Assembly: GCF_028826105.1 (NCBI RefSeq)
Contig: NZ_JAQGPL010000001.1
Location: 4,800,501 to 4,864,500, forward strand
Source of the DNA: Paenibacillus humicola
GTDB lineage: Bacteria; Bacillota; Bacilli; Paenibacillales; Paenibacillaceae
DNA: 64,000 nt
Reading direction: 5' to 3'
Below, one piece after another: positions 25,348 to 33,582 of this stretch. The notes beneath the pieces were generated by a model. That model saw nothing but the letters and a program-made list of their open reading frames with translations, did no database searches and was not told where the DNA came from. The position numbers were made by a program, and so were the translations under genes. The stretch's first letter is position 1. Every line of letters starts with the position of its first letter.

Positions 25348-26526
25348 ATGAAGCGACGATTCCATCCTTACGTATGGGCCGTGATGCTGTCGGTCCTGCT
25401 GGTTCTTCCTTTCCAGGGCGCGGCCGCCGCGGACGCGAATGACGAAGCCGCTCAGCTGCTGCTGAACAAGTTTGGCGGACCGATCCGAGATTTTGATGCA
25501 GCCCGCGTGATTTGGGAAACGGCCGACAACAAAGTCCTCTGGCTGTACAACCGGGCGGACGGAAGCCAGATGAAGGTGTACGACGCCGCCGGCACAAGCG
25601 ACATCATCCGGGAAGCAAAGCTGTCTGCGGAAGGCGTCGTGTACGAACTGAATACCGACCCAAGTACGGATATATGGCCGAGGCTGCAGTCGGTTTACAG
25701 CTGGAAGAACGGCCAAGCCGAGCCAATTGCAAACGGCGAACAGCTTTTCGCCGTCCGGGGAAACGGAAATTTTGCGGTGCTCACGCGCCATACCGTGGAT
25801 CTGACGACCGGACAGTCCCGCGAGCCGGGCTACGATAAGACGGATATTACTGCGGATAAAACCGTGATTTATACGGCACCGAGCGCACCGGTGAATGCGC
25901 TTGCGCTTTACGAGGCGCTTCCGGACGGCACCGTGACAAAGCTCGCTTCGCCTTCCGCCAAGGTGCAGCAATGGAACGGCTGGACGTTAGGCTATTATGG
26001 GCCTTTGACGGATGGAAACAACATCGTTTACCGGGAACTGGTGGTGCAGAACAATTATTCCGAGATGAAGTGGGCGCTCCGTTTGCGCAGTGCCGATCAA
26101 ACCGTGACCACATTGGCGGTAAACCCATGGGCCAAAGGCAATTATTATGTTCCGGACAGCGATTACCGGATCAATAACGGATGGGTCGCTTACACGGAAT
26201 ACAACAAGGAACAAAACAGCTGGGTCGTCAACGTGCGGTCGCCGCAGGGCACGGTCAAGCAAGTTTTCGACTGTCCCGCAGGCTGGTCGTTCTATACGAC
26301 GCCACTTTCCATTAACGAGCTGGGACCGGACGGGACGGTCGCCTTTACGTACAACGATAAATCGTATTTGCACTTCACAAGCGCCGGCAAAACAGTCGCC
26401 ATCTCCAGGAGCCCGTCCGTTTTCAAATACCGCGAGCAGGAGCTACCGGGACCCGGAGGTACTACATACCGGCTTGTCGCCTGGTACCGGGTTGCCGGAG
26501 ATTCGCTGTACGCCGTTCGATACTGA
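25348..26526 (+). CDS. secreted beta-propeller-like protein of unknown function
   Basis: A 392-residue protein with a signal peptide (MKRRFHPYVWAVMLSVLLVLPFQGAAAADA, cleavage probably after AAA). The mature part is beta-rich with repeated units of about 50 residues containing D-x-G-T/W motifs (LYNRADGSQMKVYD, LPDGTVTKLASPS, NINNGWVAYTEYN-like RINNGWVAYTEYNKEQ, LGPDGTVAFTYNDK). This pattern suggests a propeller, as in TolB-like surface proteins. No catalytic residues are recognised. The start has GAGGAG 7 nt upstream. It is divergent from the copper-amine-oxidase-domain protein, which also has a propeller-like second half. Function unknown. Confidence 0.8.
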   Translation: MKRRFHPYVWAVMLSVLLVLPFQGAAAADANDEAAQLLLNKFGGPIRDFDAARVIWETADNKVLWLYNRADGSQMKVYDAAGTSDIIREAKLSAEGVVYELNTDPSTDIWPRLQSVYSWKNGQAEPIANGEQLFAVRGNGNFAVLTRHTVDLTTGQSREPGYDKTDITADKTVIYTAPSAPVNALALYEALPDGTVTKLASPSAKVQQWNGWTLGYYGPLTDGNNIVYRELVVQNNYSEMKWALRLRSADQTVTTLAVNPWAKGNYYVPDSDYRINNGWVAYTEYNKEQNSWVVNVRSPQGTVKQVFDCPAGWSFYTTPLSINELGPDGTVAFTYNDKSYLHFTSAGKTVAISRSPSVFKYREQELPGPGGTTYRLVAWYRVAGDSLYAVRY

Positions 26527-26543
26527 TGCGATAGCTCTCGGAA

Positions 26544-26569
26544 GAAGCCCGGAGATCGTTCCGGGCTTC
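26544..26569. terminator. hairpin between convergent genes
   Basis: A perfect 10-bp stem GAAGCCCGGA/TCCGGGCTTC with a 6-nt loop lies between the ends of the convergent secreted-protein and GNAT genes. There is no U-run on either side, so termination is probable by position but not typical. Confidence 0.5.
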
Positions 26570-26592
26570 AAGGTCCGGGCAGAAGACCGCGT

Positions 26593-27093
26593 TCAGGAAA
26601 GCAGCTTATAATACAAAATCGTGGCGTCGAGTTCGCCGTTTGCGGAAAGGGCGAACTGCGGAATGCGGCCCGCCTGAATATAGCCGAGCGAGGCGTACAG
26701 AAGGTTTGAGGGGTCCCCTTCGCGCGTATCGAGCGTAAGCAGCGTCCGGCCTTCCGCTCTTCCTCTCGCTTCAACCTCCTGCATCAGCCTGCGGGCGATT
26801 CCCCTGCGGCGGAAGTCCGGATGCGTCATCAGCTTGGCGACCTCGGCCCGGTGTTTGCCGTTCGGCTTCACGCACAGCTGCAGCTGCACCGTTCCGGCGA
26901 TCCGGCCTTCGACCTTCGCGATGTACAAGATCACGCCGGGTTCGAGGACGCGCTTCCAATACTCCTCCGCTTCCGCGATGTCCAGCGGAGGCAAAAAGTT
27001 AATGGACGCGCCTCCGTCCACGACCCGCACGAGCAGCTCCGACAGCTCGCCGATCGTCTCCTCGACCGTATGCAATCGTTCGATTTCCAGCAT
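26593..27093 (-). CDS. GNAT-family N-acetyltransferase
   Basis: A 166-residue acetyltransferase. The acetyl-CoA motif A is KLMTHPDFRRRGIARRLMQEVEARGR (R/Q-x-x-G-x-A type) near residues 90-115. Motif B follows with LLTLDTREGDPSNLLYASLGYIQAGRIPQF. The N-terminal part has the EGRIAGTVQL strand. It resembles YvbK/PA4866-type small-molecule acetyltransferases but the acceptor is unknown. Full length for the family. It is the downstream partner of the TIM-barrel gene (45-nt gap), though co-transcription is uncertain. Confidence 0.92.
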   Translation of the reverse strand: MLEIERLHTVEETIGELSELLVRVVDGGASINFLPPLDIAEAEEYWKRVLEPGVILYIAKVEGRIAGTVQLQLCVKPNGKHRAEVAKLMTHPDFRRRGIARRLMQEVEARGRAEGRTLLTLDTREGDPSNLLYASLGYIQAGRIPQFALSANGELDATILYYKLLS

Positions 27094-27138
27094 GATTCCC
27101 GCCGTCCTTCCATTGGTAAATTTTCGACCGACAGCCGT

Positions 27139-28047
27139 TCACGGCCGGTTACAGCTTTCATTGAATATCCGCTCAACCCAGGAATAACACTGCGACAGCT
27201 GATCTTCCGTGATCCGGTCGGACCGGTGCTCAAACATGATTTTCACATCGGGGCTCTCTTCCAGAATGGCCTGCAAATACGCTTCGATCGGCGCCCATCC
27301 GTCTTCGGTTTGCTGGTCCGGCAATACGGGATGATGGTGAAGGACGATCCCATCCTTGTACTGTAAGTTGGACAGATGCACCAGATACGCATACTTGGCA
27401 TATTTATGAATGACCCGGCCGGCATCGAAATAGGGATCCAGCTTCTCCTGCAAAAACATTCTCCCCGTATCCAGACACAAACGCACCGACCGGTAACGCT
27501 GCAGCAGCTCCTCCAGCATATCGGTGTCGTAAATATACCGGCTCAACGCGTCGAATTCGAGCACGGGAATAAAGCGGTACGCTTTGCCTTTTTCACTCAG
27601 CCACTGCAGAAGATGCTCGGTCCCCGCTCTTAATTCGTCGATCGTAATACTGCTCTCGCTGATGTATTCCGCCGGATCGGCGAAGCGCCACCCGCTCCAG
27701 TCCACCCGCTCGTCCAAAATAACCGGCTTCGGATAATGGAACAGGATATAAAGCGGCTGCACCGCCCGAAGAAACTCCAGCTCGCGCTCGATCAAACCGT
27801 ACGCTTCCGCTCTGATCCGGTTGTCCGGAGACAGAACAAGCGCATCCCGAAGCTTGGACATTCCCGCCCGAAACGGAAAATGGACCCCGACGCAAAAGTC
27901 CCTCCGCCTCGATTCCAGGACCAGCTTGGCCGTATCCTCCTCAGCCGCGAACAAGCAGGCCTCGATGCCGAAAAAATCGTCCCGGAAATCCCGCTCGTAT
28001 TTCCGGCTGTCAAACGAGCCGTACTGCCCGATCATGAACCGCTTCAC
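27139..28047 (-). CDS. sugar-phosphate isomerase/epimerase-like TIM-barrel protein
   Basis: A 302-residue protein resembling the AP-endonuclease-2/xylose isomerase-like TIM-barrel superfamily. Barrel-type strand ends with acidic and His residues are visible: CVGVHFPFRAG, LYILFHYPKP, FIPVLEFDAL, VRLCLDTGRMF, YLVHLSNLQYKDGIVLHHHP and VKIMFEHRSD. Glu, Asp and His at these positions would bind a metal. A GTG start is chosen because GGAGG lies 8 nt upstream; ATG at 28035 is the alternative. The exact reaction is not clear. It flanks a decayed transposase on its 5' side. Confidence 0.75.
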   Translation of the reverse strand: MKRFMIGQYGSFDSRKYERDFRDDFFGIEACLFAAEEDTAKLVLESRRRDFCVGVHFPFRAGMSKLRDALVLSPDNRIRAEAYGLIERELEFLRAVQPLYILFHYPKPVILDERVDWSGWRFADPAEYISESSITIDELRAGTEHLLQWLSEKGKAYRFIPVLEFDALSRYIYDTDMLEELLQRYRSVRLCLDTGRMFLQEKLDPYFDAGRVIHKYAKYAYLVHLSNLQYKDGIVLHHHPVLPDQQTEDGWAPIEAYLQAILEESPDVKIMFEHRSDRITEDQLSQCYSWVERIFNESCNRP

Positions 28048-28175
28048 GCCGCCCGCCTCCAAAATGTACAGTTGGTATCATACAGTTCATCCAAAACGTT
28101 ACGATGTGAATGCTGACGTAGATGATACAACTGCATCTCAAGTGTTCAAAGTTTAAACTTTCATTTTGGTTTTCT

Positions 28176-28590
28176 TTACTTGGAAATGAGCGTCGGGGAC
28201 ACGTCAATGCCGTACAGGCTAACGAGATGGTCTTGAATCCCCCGCGTGCTGACGCCTTTCGCGTAGAGCGCCACGATCTGATCTTCGATGCCGGTGACAT
28301 TCGACTGATGCTTCTTCACGACCAACGGCTAGAATCGCTCTGCCGATCGCGCGGCACTTCAATCTTCTTTTTCGCCATACTCGCTGGTGATCGTCTTCCG
28401 GCTCCTGCCATTGCGGCTATTTGTCGTCTTCTTGCTCTTCGCATCATGCTTCTCATAGCCCAGATGGGTATCCATCTCGGCTTCCAGCATTTCTTGAATC
28501 GTTTCAGCAAACAAATCCTTCAGCGCATTCTGAGCGTCTTGAGTCGTAACCAGTTTATTCGAAATAAAGTACGTTAAGCTCGTCGATGTG
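28176..28590 (-). pseudogene. truncated, frameshifted IS256-family transposase remnant
   Basis: Reading minus strand from about 28590 gives LVTTQDAQNALKDLFAETIQ, EMLEAEMDTHLGYEKHDAK and SKKTTNSRNGRSRKTITSEYG, the N-terminus of IS256 (mutator-type) transposases. After EYGEK a frameshift is needed to continue KIEVPRDRQSD. A second shift together with a TAG precedes PLVVKKHQSNVTGIEDQIVA and LYAKGVSTRGIQDHLVSLYG, ending SPTLISK then stop. The DDE catalytic core beyond this point is absent and no start codon is present. This is a dead fragment marking the left side of an AT-richer accessory patch. Terminal inverted repeats were not found. Confidence 0.85.
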
Positions 28591-28854
28591 TCCAGTTAGG
28601 TTCATAGAACCGGTGAATTAGCCGTCAGAATAAAAGTGAAATCGACCCTATCCAGACGATTTTGAGACTGTGGTTAGACGCCAATAATAAGTACACTTCA
28701 ACCTGACACATTGAACAGTCGATGTCCGCAAACGGAGGACGGGCAAGGCTTACCCACTCGTTAGCGTACGATTATTATTTTCGTTTCGTGAGGTGGCCCC
28801 AATATGGACTATAATATAAACTCTCTTTGACATTTCTTTGTATCTAACAATAAC
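28591..28854. other. non-coding stretch beside the IS remnant
   Basis: No gene is supported. The base composition shifts toward AT here (for instance ACTATAATATAAACTC near 28809), and the 28690-28740 part may be residual IS flank. It ends at the terminator of the next minus-strand gene. Confidence 0.4.
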
Positions 28855-28893
28855 AAAAAAACGACCTTTGCACACACGATGTGAACAAAGGCC
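28855..28893 (-). terminator. intrinsic terminator of the small membrane-protein gene
   Basis: Minus-strand CCTTTGttcaca-tcg-tgtgtgCAAAGG is followed by TCGTTTTTTT. It lies about 30 nt downstream of the stop at 28923. Confidence 0.85.
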
Positions 28894-28922
28894 GCTTTTA
28901 TGTTTCCCAAAGCAAGGCTCTT

Positions 28923-29354
28923 CTATGTTGCATTAATAAAGAATTGCCCTTTTGCAGCTTTGAGCTCAAAGTAATATTGTTTATCTTTATTTAAACCACT
29001 TAATTCCTTGAAATGTCCGGGAGACACCTGAAACTCATCGATCACAATATCTCCCTTTCCATCCTTAACTCTGATAACCACATTACCTGTACTGTTTCCA
29101 TCATTTGTGATTGTCTTATCCCAAAAAACGCTATCAAATTTAACGGAATCTTGACCATTAAATTTAATACTGCTCCATTCATCAGTTTCATTATCAATAG
29201 TTAGAAATGAGGTCATTTTAGGGGAAAAGTAATCATGAACGGTCCCTACGTTTTGATAAACTTGATAAAAACAAACAAAAATAATGGTTAATGTAACGAA
29301 AATCGCACTAATCCAACCAATTTTCTTAAGTTGACCATTAACCATATTTCTCAC
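28923..29354 (-). CDS. small single-span membrane protein with extracellular beta domain
   Basis: A 143-residue protein with one N-terminal transmembrane segment (WISAIFVTLTIIFVCFYQVYQ, about residues 14-34) that probably anchors it facing outwards. The rest is a beta-rich domain (SIKFNGQDSVKFDSVFWDK, GNVVIRVKDGKGDIVIDEFQ, LNKDKQYYFELKAAKGQFFIN). The last 60 residues resemble the C-terminal half of the neighbouring secreted protein at 29361-29777: both have GNVVIRV/GTITVRI, D-x-K-G and a final Y-x-x-L-x-x-x-G strand. It follows that gene by 6 nt, is much more AT-rich than the surroundings, and ends at a terminator. No named family recognised. Confidence 0.8.
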   Translation of the reverse strand: MRNMVNGQLKKIGWISAIFVTLTIIFVCFYQVYQNVGTVHDYFSPKMTSFLTIDNETDEWSSIKFNGQDSVKFDSVFWDKTITNDGNSTGNVVIRVKDGKGDIVIDEFQVSPGHFKELSGLNKDKQYYFELKAAKGQFFINAT

Positions 29355-29360
29355 AACTCC

Positions 29361-29777
29361 TTAATCAATAGAAATATAATATGTCCCAGATACGCTTCCT
29401 TTTCCCTGCAGTGTATAAGTCCCACTATTCCAAGGTATCTGGTCAAGTCTTACGGATTTACCTGCAGCAATTGTTTTGGTACTCCCTACTTGAGCACCTT
29501 TGGAGTCTAAAATTCTTACAGTAATAGTTCCTGGGCTGTTTGCACTGTTTGTAACAAGAGGAGAATCATTGAAAAAATTGTTAGAAGATGTAATGTTACT
29601 ATACGCATTTGTAGTTATGTAAGCTGAACCAGTCCAATTTACATACGGAACAATTTCTGTTTCAGTACTCGGACTCACGTTTTCAACCGGAGCAGCCATT
29701 GCACCGGCTGAGCCTCCTATTGCAAGGGCCAAAACACAGGCAGAAGAAAATAATGCTACTTTGTTTACTAGTTTCAA
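29361..29777 (-). CDS. small secreted beta-domain protein
   Basis: A 138-residue protein with a clear signal peptide (MKLVNKVALFSSACVLALAIGG...AMAAPV, cleavage near residue 28). The mature domain of about 110 residues is Ser/Thr/Asn-rich and beta-rich (NWTGSAYITTNAYS, SPGTITVRILDSKGAQVGST, GTYTLQGKGSVSGTYYISID). It forms a two-gene unit with the membrane protein downstream, with which it shares a similar C-terminal domain. The RBS is AAAGAGGTG. AT-rich composition relative to neighbours and closeness to an IS remnant suggest acquisition by transfer. Function unknown; possibly a secreted ligand with a membrane partner. Confidence 0.8.
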   Translation of the reverse strand: MKLVNKVALFSSACVLALAIGGSAGAMAAPVENVSPSTETEIVPYVNWTGSAYITTNAYSNITSSNNFFNDSPLVTNSANSPGTITVRILDSKGAQVGSTKTIAAGKSVRLDQIPWNSGTYTLQGKGSVSGTYYISID

Positions 29778-30195
29778 ATTAAAACACCTCTTTTTTTAAA
29801 TTATTAGTACGGTGCCTTAAGATTTTGTGCCCAAAGTAACTTTATCCTATTTTTCCAAATATATCAATCCCATATCCTCACGTTTACTCATCGGTAAAGA
29901 CATATGTCCAAAACCCCATATTTTGTACTAATGTAGCTTTAAAGCTATTCTGCTTAAATTTCTTTTGGTTGCAAGGCCGCCGCGCGTGGAAAGGGAGGCC
30001 TAAACGGCCTCCCCTATTGAGTTAATATATCAGTCCATTAAGCCTTATTTTTGAATAACGATTACTGATCTTGTTCCTCATCGAATGATTTAACTTACGA
30101 GTATTGAAGTTCCATACAAATGAGGGAAATGGTAATTATTGAAACAGCCGAACCTATGTTATAATGAGTTATCAAGTGACGATGGAGGGATAACG
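29778..30195. other. AT-rich intergenic region with one hairpin
   Basis: 418 nt without a gene. A perfect GGGAGGCC-taaac-GGCCTCCC hairpin (29993-30013) stands out but lacks a T-run. AT-rich sequence near 29850-29890 and 30150 could hold promoters for the flanking divergent units. Confidence 0.45.
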
Positions 30196-30429
30196 ATGAT
30201 CCCCAAAAAAATGGATCCACAAGCCGCGAGTGCGATAAAATCCATCCTTCAAAAACTCAACATAAATAACTCTCGTGTATTGATTGATCTTGAAAAGCAA
30301 ACTGTGGAAGCTCAAGAAGACGACTATTCCGTCGATGATCTTTTGGAAGCGGCCGGTACTTTAACGCCTGAACGAGGGAAAGAGCTCCTTGAAGAAGTGG
30401 GCAAATCGCGTGAGGAATGGAATGCATGA
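30196..30429 (+). CDS. antitoxin-like small protein
   Basis: A 77-residue acidic protein encoded directly before, and overlapping by 4 nt (ATGA), a PIN-domain toxin gene. This is the normal arrangement of vapBC-type modules. It reads MIPKKMDPQAASAIKSILQK, then NINNSRVLIDLEKQTVEAQEDD and YSVDDLLEAAGTLTPERGKELLEEVGKSREEWNA. The last part, with its DL-E-AAG and acidic helix, is antitoxin-like. The N-terminus does not show an obvious AbrB or RHH motif, so the DNA-binding class is unclear. ATG at 30196 is chosen with GGAGG 7 nt upstream. The frame is intact while its toxin is not. Confidence 0.72.
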   Translation: MIPKKMDPQAASAIKSILQKLNINNSRVLIDLEKQTVEAQEDDYSVDDLLEAAGTLTPERGKELLEEVGKSREEWNA

Positions 30430-30838
30430 GTAGAGGGTATCTCCTGGACACGAATATTGCGATTGCAATTCTTACTAACGAGAGTAATGTTATCGATTTT
30501 GTTCAACAGGCGTCCCGTGATAAAATGCCGATTTATTTTTGCAATTACAGTTTCTGAGGTGTTTGCAGGGTTAAAACACGAGGAACAACTTCGTGCAGAA
30601 AAGCTGTTTACATCAAAAAGATGTATAGATGTTACGTCAGATATTGCAAAATTGGCTGGGACGGTTCGTAGGGATCTTAAACGTAAGGGACGTAAGTTAA
30701 AAACTCCGGATGCGCTTATTATTGCGACAGCGTCAGTTTATGAACTATGAACTTACATTAATTTCTAGAGATTCTGACATGAACTTCGTCGAGCAAGAAT
30801 TGGATATCCCACGAATATATATAGATTTTGAAGCTTAA
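30426..30838 (+). pseudogene. PIN-domain (VapC-like) toxin broken by two frameshifts
   Basis: Joining three frames gives a normal PIN toxin of about 135 residues. MSRGYLLDTNIAIAILTN carries the first catalytic Asp (Asp8). ITVSEVFAGLKHEEQ supplies the Glu, and KLKTPDALIIATASVYEL supplies the third acidic site. TLISRDSDMNFVEQELDIPR ends the fold. The first break is a T5 run at 30536-30540 where T4 would keep the frame. The second is a 7-bp tandem duplication TATGAAC-TATGAAC at 30739-30752. Each changes the frame by +1, so the toxin cannot be made intact. The antitoxin upstream remains open. Confidence 0.85.
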
Positions 30839-30877
30839 CCGTCTCTTCTACTATAAGTTGGAGAGTCGGTTTTTTTA
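30838..30877 (+). terminator. terminator after the toxin-antitoxin locus
   Basis: An imperfect ACCGTCTC...GAGAGTCGGT hairpin is followed by TTTTTTT. A second hairpin (CCAGTcaCCG...CGGcaACTGG, 30951-30979) lies 75 nt further on. No gene is seen between 30878 and 31056. Confidence 0.65.
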
Positions 30878-31056
30878 TTTCAGGAGACAGTGCAACCGGA
30901 ATGTCCTACTCCTTGTATTCTCGCATTTCGAAATCAAACGAAACTAAAAACCAGTCACCGGCTGAATATCGGCAACTGGCTGTTTAATAAAGGTGTTTTG
31001 ATCCCTGTCTCACAAATGGGGGTCAGTCCCTCTAGACCGCTTGGGATTCATTTTTT

Positions 31057-31523
31057 TTAAGATTTCAATTCATTAAGAACTGAGATATCACAAAACTTTA
31101 AATGTTCTTGAATTATAGCAACTTCACTTGTAACTACCAAGTATCCTTTTGTGGATAAACAAAAAGCATGCCCTGACCAATTTAAAAAGGAGTCCCCTTC
31201 TATTTCAACTGTTCCCGATGGAATAAGTCGAACAAACTTTGGAAGCTTTCGATCAGGATAAAGTTCTTTAAAATTTTCCGATGTGGTTACTAAACATTCT
31301 TCTACTTTGAAATCGGCTAATTTTCTTTTTTTAAAAATTTCATTCAATTCACTTGCGATTATAAAACAGGGTGTAGATTCAACAAGTTGTCACCTAACCA
31401 ACCATCAAATTCATAATGTAAAAATCCTACTCTATCCGACGTGAATGCACTATTATGGTAATATATAGTTTTCTCACCTAGTTGCCCGCTGACTTCGGGC
31501 TCAAGTAAATACAGTTTAGTCAA
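31057..31523 (-). pseudogene. frameshifted protein resembling an immunity protein (Imm43/DUF1629-like)
   Basis: Two minus-strand frames join into about 155 residues. Part 1 reads LTKLYLLEPEVSGQLGEKTI and ends GWLGDNLLNLHPV; part 2 continues FIIASELNEIFKKRKLADFK, then YPDRKLPKFVRLIPSGTVEI and SGHAFCLSTKGYLVVTSEVA. A single-base change near 31360-31370 disrupts the frame. The order of strand motifs (ASELNEIF..., P-KFV, CLSTKGYLVVTS) recalls Imm43/DUF1629-type polymorphic-toxin immunity proteins, but this is a weak family guess. No cognate toxin lies in the window. A TTG start at 31523 with AAGGGAAG upstream is possible. AT-rich, orphan and broken. Confidence 0.6.
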
Positions 31524-31566
31524 ACTGGCTTCTTCCCTTCGAATAGGAGCGATGACGATGATTTTG

Positions 31567-32322
31567 TTACCGCATCGCTTTCGCAAAATACATACCTCTT
31601 CCGCCGATTCCCTTCGGGTCGTGCTCCGCCTCAAGCCCCGCTTCCCGAAAAGCGGACATCATTTCGCCGACCGTGAACAAGCCGAGCTCGTGTTTCTCGG
31701 AAATATGGGTAATGCCGTCCGTCGTGCCGATCAAATAGTCGAAATTCAGGATGGAGATCTTATCCGCCCGGCTGGAATGCGACATGCGGCTCACCTTCAG
31801 TTCCTTGTTACCGCCGTTCAAAATCGAAACATTACCGGGACTCCACGTATCCGGCGTAAACCAAGGCTCGATGAACAGGTAGCCGCCCGGCTTCGTATGC
31901 TTTTTCATCTGCTTGAGCGTCCGGGTCAACGACTCGCCGGAGCTGGCGTAGGCAATCGCGCTGAACAAACAGATCACCGCATCGTATTGGCGGTCCAATT
32001 CGAACGACGTCATATCCTTGCACCAAAAAGCCGAAGCGGGGTTCCGGGCTTGGGCAATTTCGACAAAACGCGGGCTGATATCGATGCCGTCCACCTGAAA
32101 ATTGGCATTTAAATACTGGGCGTGCTTTCCCGTCCCGCATGCCACGTCGAGAATGGTTCGGGCTTTCGGACACCGGGCGAGAATATATTCCTTGATCTCT
32201 CCGGCTTCCCGCTCGTAATTCTTGAAGCTGTAAAGCAAATCGTATACGTCTTCCGTGGACTTATGCATGATCAACTGGCCCCCAATCGAAGTTGTACTGC
32301 AAACGGTCTGATTGCTACTCAT
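31567..32322 (-). CDS. class I SAM-dependent methyltransferase
   Basis: A 251-residue methyltransferase. Motif I is ILDVACGTGKHAQYL near residue 57, followed by the acidic end of beta-2 in VDGIDISPRFVEIAQ and motif post-I MTSFELDRQYDAVICLFSAIAY. PGGYLFIEPWFTPDTW is motif III. It resembles the DesVI/TylM1-type N,N-dimethyltransferase group, which act on sugars or small molecules. The substrate is unknown. The start is uncertain: ATG at 32322 lacks a strong site, and an in-frame ATG 18 codons later is possible. It stands alone. Confidence 0.9.
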   Translation of the reverse strand: MSSNQTVCSTTSIGGQLIMHKSTEDVYDLLYSFKNYEREAGEIKEYILARCPKARTILDVACGTGKHAQYLNANFQVDGIDISPRFVEIAQARNPASAFWCKDMTSFELDRQYDAVICLFSAIAYASSGESLTRTLKQMKKHTKPGGYLFIEPWFTPDTWSPGNVSILNGGNKELKVSRMSHSSRADKISILNFDYLIGTTDGITHISEKHELGLFTVGEMMSAFREAGLEAEHDPKGIGGRGMYFAKAMR

Positions 32323-32490
32323 TCTGCACCCGTCCCCATTTTTCCTACTTTAGGGAAAAGCGGATTCGGTCCTTTGCATCCATTTCCCCTTCATCACCAA
32401 GCCTGCCGGCCGTATACTCTATGTATCGTCGAACGATGATCGTCAACCGGTAAAACGATGATAGCTGCGATAAAGGAGCCGTGTCATGCC

Positions 32491-33582
32491 ATGAACCTTT
32501 CTGCCTCTCAGCTTCTCGCATTGAAAAACGTGACCGCATATGCCCGAAGCCATGCGCCTGAAGCCCGCTCCGTCATGGAGGAAGTTCTTCGCATGTCCGA
32601 TATCTCGCGCCTAACGTTTGAAACGGCCGTCTCCAAGCTGAAGGCGCATGCCCGGATTGCCCTGCATTTTCACCCCGACCGGCTCGTTCCGCAAACCATG
32701 CGCAGCGTTGCCGAATCGCTGCTCGAGCAAGGCGCGTACAAAAGTCAGTTCGAGACGCATTTATCCAGCGGCAGCTTGTCGGCTTACCCCGGCGGGCAGC
32801 GCGATTTGTGGGAAAAGCGCTTGTTCGGGGGCGCTTATCACCGGGAGGATCTGGCCGCGGGCGAACGTCCCAAATACGGCGCGCTGGACGTGATGCGGCA
32901 TCCGGACGGGCCGGCCCCGCGGTTCGGATCGTGCTATTTGCTGCTGTCGCCGGAGGTTTCAAAACGCTCGACCTACACCTACCTGGACTCGCATCAGAAC
33001 CCGAAGGAAAAGGGGACGTACGAGGCGTTCGAGCTCATTTTGGCGGCATTGCTCAAGGATGCGTTTTTCAGCGACTTCGCGATCGGCGAACGAAGTCTGA
33101 CACCGCGAAAATGGGTCGATCATCTCCTCGCCAATCTCGAGAAGCCGTATTCAAATCCGGCATGCAAGGAACCGGTGCGCAACCTGAACCACTATATCGA
33201 AGCCCAGGTACATGGCGCCGTATCGCTTTGGGATGACGCCGAGCTGCTTGTTGCCGATCCCTCATTCAAAGGGACGGATACGGGCCGGACGCTGGAGCGG
33301 CTGTGCCGGAAATATTCGATCGGGCTCTACTGGCACATGGGGTTTGTCCTTTCGGCCGACGAGGTGCCTTCGGATTTCAGAGGTCCGGCGATGCCCTCGC
33401 TGGCCAAACGCATCGCACGTCATAATCGGATCGACGCATGCCGGATCGGCGCCGCCGCAGCGGATCTCAGCCGCAGCCCCCGGGCGTGGAGCGACCTGGG
33501 AACCGCTGCCGAGGTTCTTCAGGAGCTCAAGCTGCTGTGGCACGTGCTGGTGCGTTACGGAAAACCGTTATCCGAGGCATAA
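32491..33582 (+). CDS. DUF3626-family protein
   Basis: A 363-residue protein of the uncharacterised DUF3626 family. Characteristic blocks are ALHFHPDRLVPQTMRSVAESLLEQG, SSGSLSAYPGGQRDLWEKRLFGGAYH, PDGPAPRFGSCYLLLSPEVSKRSTYTYLDSH, YIEAQVHGAVSLWDDAELLVADPSFKGT and YSIGLYWHMGFVLSADEVP. The conserved Glu, His, Gly, Asp and Arg residues look catalytic, but no activity is known for the family. An ATG at 32491 is chosen with AAGGAG about 12 nt upstream. It is monocistronic. Present in scattered bacteria, so it may be an accessory gene. Confidence 0.85.
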   Translation: MNLSASQLLALKNVTAYARSHAPEARSVMEEVLRMSDISRLTFETAVSKLKAHARIALHFHPDRLVPQTMRSVAESLLEQGAYKSQFETHLSSGSLSAYPGGQRDLWEKRLFGGAYHREDLAAGERPKYGALDVMRHPDGPAPRFGSCYLLLSPEVSKRSTYTYLDSHQNPKEKGTYEAFELILAALLKDAFFSDFAIGERSLTPRKWVDHLLANLEKPYSNPACKEPVRNLNHYIEAQVHGAVSLWDDAELLVADPSFKGTDTGRTLERLCRKYSIGLYWHMGFVLSADEVPSDFRGPAMPSLAKRIARHNRIDACRIGAAAADLSRSPRAWSDLGTAAEVLQELKLLWHVLVRYGKPLSEA

